Source: a virus. Taken from it: a stretch of 64,000 bases of DNA. The stretch is taken from the IMG/VR virus record IMGVR_UViG_3300032286_000547, positions 46,148 through 110,147 of that record; one strand, given 5' to 3'. A model generated the notes under the pieces. The model ran no database searches. It was not told the DNA's origin and saw only the letters and a program-made list of their open reading frames with translations. This document shows, one piece after another, positions 1 through 7,454 of this stretch. The stretch's first letter is position 1; each line of letters begins with the position of its first letter. A program made the translations under genes and the position numbers.

Positions 1-1767
1 GTTAAAACAATTGAGACATTCAAAGATCACTTAAACACTAGTAGAACTGGTGATGTAGTGATTAAAGATGGTAAGCCTGAAGAACTTAAAGGTAATGAAG
101 AGAACACTAAGATATTTAATGATTTCTTACGTGCCCTACTTTACGAACAAAAATATCCTCTATCTGATTCTGATATTCCATTAGGCCTTGGTAAAGTTTC
201 TAACTTCATGAAAGAAGCAATTAATAAAGTGGCTGGTAGAGAAGTGTTTACAATAGATGACACTCCTAGTGCTACATCATTAGTTAAGACAATGGATGCT
301 GCTAATAGAGCATTCCAATTAAAGACACTTGGATTTGAATTCATATCAGGAGCTGTCAACTTATTTGGTGCTAATATCCAGGTGGCAACACAAGCTGGTA
401 ACTATTTCAAAGCTAGAGAGTTTGCTGCTAATGAAGGAAAACTTATAGGTAATAGATTCAAAAATGATGAGGAGAGAGAAATGTTCATTCAAATGATTAA
501 TAAATTCATGCCTCTTAAAGATGATCCTACATATGATAAGCTGAGACAAGCAGGGTTAACTGCTTTAACTAGACAAAACTTTTCTGATATGCTTATGGTC
601 TTTATGAGAGAACCTGAGCAACACGTAGAGAAATCTATATTCTTAACTCTTCTTCAAAACATGATGGTTGAAGATGGTAAGATAGTTAGTATTAGAGAGT
701 TTGTAAAAAACAAATACAAAGGTAGATTTGAGAATGCACAGACATATAGAGATACAAAAAAACAAATCGATGCTGAGATAGAAGAGCTTAAGAAAACAAG
801 ATCTATAGATGCTATCAAAACATTAGAAGATGGTAAACTTGTTATTCCTGGTCTTGATCTTAACAATGCTACTGAGTTACAACGTCTTACAAACTTAACT
901 AGACGTATATCTAGAAATGCTACAGGTGGTCTTTCTGATTCTGATATGAATAGAATGGGAATGAACATCTGGACCAAGAGTATGATGGTGTTCAAAAACT
1001 GGATACCTAAACTTGTTGATACACGTTTCTCTGAATTAAGAAGAGTGTCTGATGACTTCTCTGTAACAATTGATGAGGATGGTATATCTGAAGGAGATAA
1101 ATACGATATTGGTAGAGTGAGACTGTGGGCTTATGTAATGGGAACTTCTATTAGAGATAGAAGCTCTAACATCTACAACATCCTATCTATGAATGATAAA
1201 GGTCTTGCTGTATTAGATAAAATGTATGAAGAGTTTTCAGAGAAATATGAAAAGAGAACAGGTAAACCTTTCAACATGACTAAAGAAGATTTCATTGATA
1301 TGATTAAAAATAATCTACGTAATGAAGCAAAAGAACTTGCAATACTTCTTTCTTTATTTGGAATGATGTTCTCATTAGGATTTGTTGCTCCAGACGATGA
1401 TGATGATAAAGCAACTAAGAACTTCTATAGATATACTCAAAGAGTGATAGATAAATTCATTGGTGAGCTTTCGTTCTTCTATAATCCTGTAGAGTTTCAA
1501 AAGATATTAAGTGGTGGAATGTTCCCTGCTATTGGAATCTTCTCAGACATTGAAAGATTTGTAAGTCATACAACAATGGAAGTTACAGGATATGATATAA
1601 AAAATCCAGAACTTACAACAGATGAGGTTAGAAAGAAAGCACAACCAGTTAAGAATGCTGCTAAGATGTTTCCTTTTACTAAATCATTAATGACTTATGG
1701 AGCAATATTTGATGCTGAATTTGCTAAGGAATATGATATAACAATCCAAAAAGAAAGTAGAAGATAA
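1..1767 (+). CDS. Large virion protein, C-terminal part (5' truncated by window)
   Basis: The frame is open from the first base and runs through the GTG at 58, so the true start lies upstream; 588 codons are visible. The product is charged and largely helical. One strongly hydrophobic stretch (AILLSLFGMMFSLGFV, about nt 1335-1382) is followed by a run of five Asp. I do not recognise a family. Its place directly before the fibre genes, at the end of what must be a structural module, suggests the tail end of one of the very long virion or ejected proteins that large Bacteroidota phages carry. That role is inferred from position only. Confidence 0.75.
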   Translation, partial: VKTIETFKDHLNTSRTGDVVIKDGKPEELKGNEENTKIFNDFLRALLYEQKYPLSDSDIPLGLGKVSNFMKEAINKVAGREVFTIDDTPSATSLVKTMDAANRAFQLKTLGFEFISGAVNLFGANIQVATQAGNYFKAREFAANEGKLIGNRFKNDEEREMFIQMINKFMPLKDDPTYDKLRQAGLTALTRQNFSDMLMVFMREPEQHVEKSIFLTLLQNMMVEDGKIVSIREFVKNKYKGRFENAQTYRDTKKQIDAEIEELKKTRSIDAIKTLEDGKLVIPGLDLNNATELQRLTNLTRRISRNATGGLSDSDMNRMGMNIWTKSMMVFKNWIPKLVDTRFSELRRVSDDFSVTIDEDGISEGDKYDIGRVRLWAYVMGTSIRDRSSNIYNILSMNDKGLAVLDKMYEEFSEKYEKRTGKPFNMTKEDFIDMIKNNLRNEAKELAILLSLFGMMFSLGFVAPDDDDDKATKNFYRYTQRVIDKFIGELSFFYNPVEFQKILSGGMFPAIGIFSDIERFVSHTTMEVTGYDIKNPELTTDEVRKKAQPVKNAAKMFPFTKSLMTYGAIFDAEFAKEYDITIQKESRR

Positions 1768-1777
1768 CAACGCTATA

Positions 1778-1807
1778 TTATATCAGATATTTGATATAAA
1801 CGCTTTT
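1778..1807 (+). terminator. Stem-loop after the large virion gene, weak terminator candidate
   Basis: TTATATCA and TGATATAA form a perfect 8-bp stem with a 6-nt loop, followed by a short T-rich stretch (CTTTTAT). The stem is all A/T apart from one pair, so termination would be weak. It lies between the stop at 1767 and the promoter-like box at 1827. Confidence 0.35.
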
Positions 1808-1826
1808 ATAATACATAATTAATATA

Positions 1827-1834
1827 TAAATTTG
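1827..1834 (+). promoter_or_regulatory. Bacteroidota-type -7 box TAAATTTG next to a start codon
   Basis: TAAATTTG matches the Bacteroidota -7 consensus TAnnTTTG. It ends only 5 nt before the ATG at 1840, so transcription from it would start at or beside the start codon, giving a near-leaderless message. No convincing TTG at -33 is visible. Confidence 0.45.
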
Positions 1835-1839
1835 CCTAC

Positions 1840-2229
1840 ATGAGAACAGCTGCAATTTGCCCAACGTGTGCCACATATGAAAATGCTTTATGCGTTATAT
1901 ACAATGGCCCTAGTCTTAATAACATAGATGTTGCTCCTTTAGAGGATCTTCAAACAGTGTTAGGTAAGATAAATACTAATTTAGTACCATTATCTGGTAC
2001 AACACCACCTCTTACATCTGCTACATACTTAGGACAGCTTTATGTAAATACAGCTACATCCATTTTGTATTTTGCTAAGTCAGTAGGTACAGGAGCTGCT
2101 GATTGGAATCTTGTATTAACAAGTCCACAAGTAGTTCCTCAATATGCTAATAATGCAGCAGCATTGTTTGCAGGTTTACCTCCAGGTAAAATATATCGTA
2201 CAGGAGATATTCTAAAAATTGTTCACTAA
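1840..2229 (+). CDS. Small virion/fibre-associated protein
   Basis: 129 residues, with no family recognised outright. The N-terminus (a Cys pair, then ALCVIYNGPSL and a KIN motif near residue 46) resembles the N-terminus of the next protein (CVFYEGPNL, then QKINNRL). The two proteins therefore probably share a docking or folding module. The middle section YLGQLYVNTATSILYFA plus ADWNLV resembles the short Trp-containing beta motifs common in phage fibre heads. It lies 15 nt before the collagen-like fibre gene and is likely part of the same structure. Confidence 0.75.
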   Translation: MRTAAICPTCATYENALCVIYNGPSLNNIDVAPLEDLQTVLGKINTNLVPLSGTTPPLTSATYLGQLYVNTATSILYFAKSVGTGAADWNLVLTSPQVVPQYANNAAALFAGLPPGKIYRTGDILKIVH

Positions 2230-2244
2230 TTAATACAAACCCTC

Positions 2245-4782
2245 ATGAGTATAATCTGTGCAGCTAATCCTTGCCCAATATTATTAAGTGCGTCCTGTGT
2301 ATTTTATGAAGGACCTAACTTAGTATGTATTGGTATAAATACTAATGAAACTATTGAATCTGCATTACAAAAGATAAACAATAGACTTTGTTCTGGTGCT
2401 GGTGCTGATGGAACTAGTGGTACTTCTGGTACCAGTGGTACGTCAGGCACAACAGGTACTAGTGGAACATCTGCCACTTCAGGAACTTCAGGTACCACAG
2501 GTACTAGTGGAAGTTCTGGAACCAGTGGCACATCTGCTACTAGTGGTACTACTGGGACTAGTGGTACATCCGCTACATCTGGAACAAGTGGAAGCTCAGG
2601 AGTACAAGGTGATCTTTATAGAACAACATCAACTAATTGTCTTACATTAGGTGACTCAGGAACATTTACTGTTGCTACAGGATTGTCATACACTCCTGGA
2701 CAGTCTATTGTTATTTCATATAATGCATTCAATTATCAAGAATGTATTGTTATTACATACAATCACATTACAGGAGAATTAGTTTTCAGTGTTCCTACAG
2801 TAGTTGTTGGTTCAGGTAATTATTGTTCATGGGATATAAACTTAGAAGGTGCAGTAGGAGGAAATGGTTCTAATGGTACATCTGGTACGTCTGGATCTGC
2901 AGGAACATCTGGTAGTACAGGTACAAGCGGTACTTCTGGAAGTAGTGGAACTACAGGAACCTCTGGAACTAGTGGTACAAGTGGCACCTCTGGTACTACA
3001 GGAACTAGTGGAACATCAGGTACTGCTGGTACAACAGGAACATCAGGAACTAGTGCTACTAGTGGAACAAGTGGATTGAATGGTTCTTCAGGAGCTGCTA
3101 TAGCTAACTGGTTTGCAAGTTATTCTAATAATGCAAATCAACCTATAATAGCTGCAAATACACCTACAGTAGTTACATATAATACAACAGAAATAGCAAA
3201 TGGTATTGTTCTAGACTTTGGTCAACAGATTAGATATGCACATGCTGGTGTATATGAATTTGGATATTCTTTACAAGTAGAAAAAACAGGTGGAATAAGT
3301 ACAGATTTAGAGATATGGGTTAGAAAGAATGGTAATAACATTGTTAGAACAGATTCATATTTAACTATTGCAACTAATGGTGTAATACAATTACCATATG
3401 TATCTTTTATATTAGACCTACAAGCTAATGATTATTTAGAGATTGTATTTTCTTCTTCAAATCCAAATGTTCAATTAACAGCTAAAGCTGCTAAAGTTGC
3501 TCCATACAGTGCACCTGCTGCACCTTCTGTTATTGTTGTAACAAAACAAATAGGTGTAAGTGTAGGAAGTACATCTGGTACAAGTGGAACTACTGGTACA
3601 AGTGGAACCACTGGAACATCAGGGACTTCTGGAACTAGTGGTACGTCTGCTACTAGTGGAACCACTGGTACTTCTGGTACCTCTGCAACAAGTGGTACTG
3701 CTGGAACTTCTGGAACTACAGGTACTGGAGGAACCTCTGGTACATCTGGAACTTCAGCCACTAGTGGAACTTCAGGAATATCAGGAAGCTCTGGAACATC
3801 TGCTACATCAGGAACATCAGGATATTCAGGAGATAAATACGCAACAACTTCTTCTACATGTTATACAATTCAAGCACCTGGTGGCACAGGTACTATTACT
3901 ATTGGTACAGCACTATCTTATACATTAGGACAAAGTATAATTATAACTTATTCAGGCGATGCTTTTAAACATAATGAAGCTATTGTTACAGCATATAACC
4001 CAGCCACTGGTGTTTTAAGTTTTGAAGTGACAGGTCAAACTGGTTCAGGATTTTATTGTTCATGGTTTGTTAACCTTGATGGTGCTACAGGAGGAGATGG
4101 ATCTCATGGTACATCAGGTACTAGTGGTTCATCATCTACTAGCGGATCTTCAGGAACTACAGGAACTTCTGGTACATCAGGTACAACTGGTACTTCAGGG
4201 ACTTCAGCAATTAATGGAACTAATGGAACATCAGGAACATCTGGCTCAAGTGGTACTTCAGGTACATCTGGAACAACAGGTACAAGTGGTACAAGTGGAA
4301 GCAGCGGATCTTCAGGCACCTCTGGCTCTAGTGGGACTACTGGTACTTCTGGTACAACTGGTACTAGCGGAACAAGTGGTTCTAGTGGCTCTAGTGGCTC
4401 TAGTGGTACGTCTGGAACATCAGGTACAACAGGTACATCAGGTACAAGTGCTGTAGATGGATCTAGTGGAACTTCAGGATCTAGTGGAGTATCTGGAGCA
4501 GGAGGATCAATTAAAAGTATAAACTTAGTTTCTACAAATACTAATGCAGGTTCTACAGCAAGTACAGATTATTTTTATTTTGGTTCAAACACAATAAACA
4601 TTACATTACCAACAGCAGTGGGTAATGATAATTATTACACAATAAAGAATGTAGGAACAGGTGTAATAACAATCAACACTACATCCTCACAAACAATAGA
4701 TGGAAGTTTAACAGCTCCAATAAAAGTTCAATATTTATCATTAACATTAATTAGCGATGGTGCTAATTGGAATATTATATAA
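2245..4782 (+). CDS. Collagen-like fibre protein with four Gly-Thr-Ser segments
   Basis: 845 residues. After a short head shared with the upstream gene, four low-complexity segments (about residues 52-122, 208-282, 443-528 and 619-754) have Gly at every third position and mostly Thr/Ser between. Two homologous globular domains lie between them, at about 122-207 and 528-618. Both carry LSYT.GQSI, a block of the type Y(N)xxTGxL, and (F/N)YCSW..NL(E/D)GA. A third, unrelated domain at about 283-440 looks like a C1q/TNF jelly roll. The C-terminal 90 residues form a beta-rich head ending DGANWNII. Collagen-like repeats make long trimeric rods in phage fibres, so this is probably the main receptor-binding shaft. 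The repeats are dense in Thr and Ser and could be O-glycosylated by the neighbouring transferases. Confidence 0.9.
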   Translation: MSIICAANPCPILLSASCVFYEGPNLVCIGINTNETIESALQKINNRLCSGAGADGTSGTSGTSGTSGTTGTSGTSATSGTSGTTGTSGSSGTSGTSATSGTTGTSGTSATSGTSGSSGVQGDLYRTTSTNCLTLGDSGTFTVATGLSYTPGQSIVISYNAFNYQECIVITYNHITGELVFSVPTVVVGSGNYCSWDINLEGAVGGNGSNGTSGTSGSAGTSGSTGTSGTSGSSGTTGTSGTSGTSGTSGTTGTSGTSGTAGTTGTSGTSATSGTSGLNGSSGAAIANWFASYSNNANQPIIAANTPTVVTYNTTEIANGIVLDFGQQIRYAHAGVYEFGYSLQVEKTGGISTDLEIWVRKNGNNIVRTDSYLTIATNGVIQLPYVSFILDLQANDYLEIVFSSSNPNVQLTAKAAKVAPYSAPAAPSVIVVTKQIGVSVGSTSGTSGTTGTSGTTGTSGTSGTSGTSATSGTTGTSGTSATSGTAGTSGTTGTGGTSGTSGTSATSGTSGISGSSGTSATSGTSGYSGDKYATTSSTCYTIQAPGGTGTITIGTALSYTLGQSIIITYSGDAFKHNEAIVTAYNPATGVLSFEVTGQTGSGFYCSWFVNLDGATGGDGSHGTSGTSGSSSTSGSSGTTGTSGTSGTTGTSGTSAINGTNGTSGTSGSSGTSGTSGTTGTSGTSGSSGSSGTSGSSGTTGTSGTTGTSGTSGSSGSSGSSGTSGTSGTTGTSGTSAVDGSSGTSGSSGVSGAGGSIKSINLVSTNTNAGSTASTDYFYFGSNTINITLPTAVGNDNYYTIKNVGTGVITINTTSSQTIDGSLTAPIKVQYLSLTLISDGANWNII
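2400..4506 (+). repeat. In-frame 9-bp Gly-Thr-Ser repeat arrays inside the fibre gene
   Basis: Four blocks (about 2400-2608, 2866-3090, 3570-3828 and 4099-4506) encode GTS, GTT, ATS and GSS triplets. Codon choice varies between units, so identity is higher in protein than in DNA. The arrays could still recombine and change rod length. Confidence 0.9.
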
Positions 4783-4784
4783 TT

Positions 4785-5135
4785 ATGGCATATACACCAG
4801 TATCCCCTTCGTCTTATTTTGATTTAGTATCAGCAGCAAGTACAAATCCAACTGTTATTAAAGCAAGTGCTGGAACAGTAAATGGTTGGTACATTTATAA
4901 TTCAAATGGTTCACCAAGAAAAGTTGCTTTTCATAATATAGCTACAACACCAACAGCTGGTTCAGGAGTGGTAATAGCTTTAGTGATACCTCCTTTATCA
5001 GCAGCTAACGTTTCACTTCCTGATGGTATAACATTTACAACAGGAATTTCAATAACAACTGTGACAGGATTAGCTGAATCAGATGCAACAGCTGTTGCGG
5101 TAAATGATCTAATAATTAACATATTTTATAAATAA
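4785..5135 (+). CDS. Small virion protein after the collagen-like fibre
   Basis: 116 residues from the ATG at 4785; an in-frame upstream ATG at 4767 lies inside the fibre gene and is less likely. The start is 2 nt after the fibre stop. Beta-rich and Ser/Thr/Val-rich with no charged clusters and no signal peptide. Patterns such as GWYIYNSNGSPRKVAFHN and ALVIPPLSAANVSLPDGI suggest a small all-beta, possibly jelly-roll, virion component. No specific family is recognised. Confidence 0.75.
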   Translation: MAYTPVSPSSYFDLVSAASTNPTVIKASAGTVNGWYIYNSNGSPRKVAFHNIATTPTAGSGVVIALVIPPLSAANVSLPDGITFTTGISITTVTGLAESDATAVAVNDLIINIFYK

Positions 5136-5139
5136 TATC

Positions 5140-5451
5140 ATGGCAAATTTAAACCCTACAAACGTAATTACTTATCCATTAAATTGGGAAGCAAAATCTA
5201 TAGAGATAACAGTTAATGCATTTCCATTATTTCCTCAAACAGTTGAGGTATTTTGGAAACTAATTGGAGATTCAAATTCATTCAGTGGCTCTACAACAAT
5301 ACCAAACAGTGTTGTATCTCAATGGGGTACAGATGACGCTGTGATACAATCTTATGTATTACAACAATTAGGATTGTCAGAAGCATTAGTGCCTACAGTT
5401 AATGAACCAGTTATTACAGAAGAACCGACAACAGAAGAACCTATAGTATAA
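5140..5451 (+). CDS. Hypothetical virion protein with acidic Pro/Thr tail
   Basis: 103 residues. The body is predicted beta and then helix (ending DDAVIQSYVLQQLGLSEA). A tail of Glu-Pro-Thr repeats (EEPTTEEPIV) follows. It starts 4 nt after the previous stop and ends 1 nt before the next start, so the three are co-translated with the fibre genes. Function unknown. Confidence 0.75.
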   Translation: MANLNPTNVITYPLNWEAKSIEITVNAFPLFPQTVEVFWKLIGDSNSFSGSTTIPNSVVSQWGTDDAVIQSYVLQQLGLSEALVPTVNEPVITEEPTTEEPIV

Positions 5452-5452
5452 T

Positions 5453-7417
5453 ATGGCACTAAAGTATTGGTATGTAGCAGGTAATGGAAGTTCAAACTTC
5501 AATACAGCAGGGGTGTGGTATAATGGACCTGGAGGCACAGGTGGCACTACAACTACGCCTACTGCTGCTGATGATGCTATTGTTAATGCTGCTTCAGGTA
5601 GTGGTACATTAACTATTACAGCTACTGCAACTATTAATAGTTTAAATACTAAGACTTTTACAGGGACATTAGCTGGAACAAACGCACTAAATATAACAAC
5701 TACAACTTTACCAAGTGATAATTATGTACTTCAATTAGGAGGAAATCATACATATAGTGGTACTATAACTTTTAATACTACACTTGATCTTGGTTCATAT
5801 ACTTTATATATAAATTGTAATGGTATATTCCATAAAGGAAATATGACATTTAATTCTACAACAGTAAATGCTGAATGGTATAGTTATGATGATATTAATA
5901 GTAATCTTGTACCATTAAGAATGACAGGTGCTTTTGGATTAACAAAAGGATATGTTGATTGCAATGAATTATATGCAGCAAGTATTTCTACATCTAATTC
6001 AAATTTTAGAGGAATTTATGTAGATGATATTTATTTATCAGGATCAGGAACATTATTAGTTGCAACAACTCAAACAGGATTAAGTTGGAATTTAACTAAT
6101 TCAATTCATCTTACAAATACAACAGCAACTGCTAAAGCAATTTCATTTTCAGGAGTTGCTTATGCTCCAAATTTATATATAGAAGGTTCAGGAGCAAGTT
6201 CTACAACTATAACTGTTGCAGTTGCAACAGATGATTATCCAAATGTAATAGTATCAAAAACACAGGGAACATTTCTTTTTGGTACAAGTTATATAAGAGA
6301 CCTTACATTTATAGAAGGATCTACAGTTACTTGGGCAGGAACATCAAATTTAACAGTTCATGGGAATGTTACTTTGTGTAATTCTATGTCTATAACAACA
6401 AGTAATGCTTTAATATTTCAAGGACCTAATTTAGGTGTTGATAATCAAACTTTAACTACTTTTGGAAAAACATTTACAGGAACTTTATCTATTAATGATA
6501 CAGGTTATAATTCTTTAAATCTTACTATAAATGGAAATTATTTAACTACAGGAACTATAACTATAACTGCAGCAAATATAGTAACTTTTAATAATTCTAT
6601 ATCATCAAGTAATTCAATAAGTATAAATGGTTCTTCAACAGGTGCATTTCCAACTGTTGATTTTAATGGTGGAATATTAACAGCTACAACTTTGTCTATA
6701 ACAGATGCATTTGTTTATTTAAATAACAGCTTTTTATCAGGTGGATTATCTTTATCTACAGGTTCATTACAGCTTCTTACTAATTCTGTACATAGTTTTT
6801 TCACATTTACATCATCTTCATCTACTAATGTTAGGTCAATTTTCTTAGGTAATAATACAACTATAAATATAAGAGGAAATGTTGCAAATAGTTGGAATAC
6901 TTCTCAAGGTTTAGCACAAGGTGTTTTACTTTTTAATGCAGGAACATCAACAATAAATATAATAGATAATACATCAAGTGCAGCTGTTAGTTTTCAAACA
7001 GGAGGAGTTAGTTTTTATAATATTCATTTAAATAGGTCAAATAATTCAATAAATCCTCCTCAAATTACTTTTACAGGAGGTTTGTATTGTGTAAATTTTA
7101 GAGACTTTACTGTAATGCCCGCAGGAGTTTTTAATTATATTGTTTTTGGTGGTGGAACTCCTATAGTTTTTTCTGATACATTTCAAGTTGGTAATGACAT
7201 TAATCCAACTTATATACTCTCGTCAAGTACAACTCCTGTTACTATAACTAAACTTAATCCAGGATTAGTTATATGTCCAAGATTATCACTTTATAATATA
7301 AATGCTTCTCAAACAAATACTTTTTATGCAATAAAAGGTTCTACTGATAATGGTGGGAATAATCAATGGATATTTAACACACCACCAAGAAGATTAAGTT
7401 CTCTTGGTGCAGGATAA
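5453..7417 (+). CDS. Beta-helix adhesin/fibre protein
   Basis: 654 residues of Ser/Thr/Asn/Gly-rich sequence with regularly spaced short beta strands (for example TGTITITAANIVTFNNSI). This is the pattern of a right-handed parallel beta-helix. The N-terminus (KYWYVAGNGSSNFNTAGVWYNG) resembles the W-GGxG-N-W repeat that opens many Bacteroidota surface and phage adhesins. No catalytic motif is visible, so binding rather than depolymerisation is the safer call. It is the last plus-strand gene before the convergent terminator. Confidence 0.8.
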   Translation: MALKYWYVAGNGSSNFNTAGVWYNGPGGTGGTTTTPTAADDAIVNAASGSGTLTITATATINSLNTKTFTGTLAGTNALNITTTTLPSDNYVLQLGGNHTYSGTITFNTTLDLGSYTLYINCNGIFHKGNMTFNSTTVNAEWYSYDDINSNLVPLRMTGAFGLTKGYVDCNELYAASISTSNSNFRGIYVDDIYLSGSGTLLVATTQTGLSWNLTNSIHLTNTTATAKAISFSGVAYAPNLYIEGSGASSTTITVAVATDDYPNVIVSKTQGTFLFGTSYIRDLTFIEGSTVTWAGTSNLTVHGNVTLCNSMSITTSNALIFQGPNLGVDNQTLTTFGKTFTGTLSINDTGYNSLNLTINGNYLTTGTITITAANIVTFNNSISSSNSISINGSSTGAFPTVDFNGGILTATTLSITDAFVYLNNSFLSGGLSLSTGSLQLLTNSVHSFFTFTSSSSTNVRSIFLGNNTTINIRGNVANSWNTSQGLAQGVLLFNAGTSTINIIDNTSSAAVSFQTGGVSFYNIHLNRSNNSINPPQITFTGGLYCVNFRDFTVMPAGVFNYIVFGGGTPIVFSDTFQVGNDINPTYILSSSTTPVTITKLNPGLVICPRLSLYNINASQTNTFYAIKGSTDNGGNNQWIFNTPPRRLSSLGAG

Positions 7418-7421
7418 TAAT

Positions 7422-7454
7422 AAAAAAGAAGCTCCTAACTAAGGAGCTTTTTTA
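7422..7454. terminator. Bidirectional terminator between convergent genes
   Basis: AAGCTCCT and AGGAGCTT form an 8-bp stem flanked by an A-run on the left and a T-run on the right, so it can end transcription in both directions. The stop codon of the minus-strand glycosyltransferase lies inside the hairpin. Confidence 0.85.

Noticed and set aside
2304-4456. Several Val/Pro- or Leu/Gln-rich frames on both strands across the fibre gene
   Set aside because: They are other-frame readings of the GTS repeats with absurd composition.
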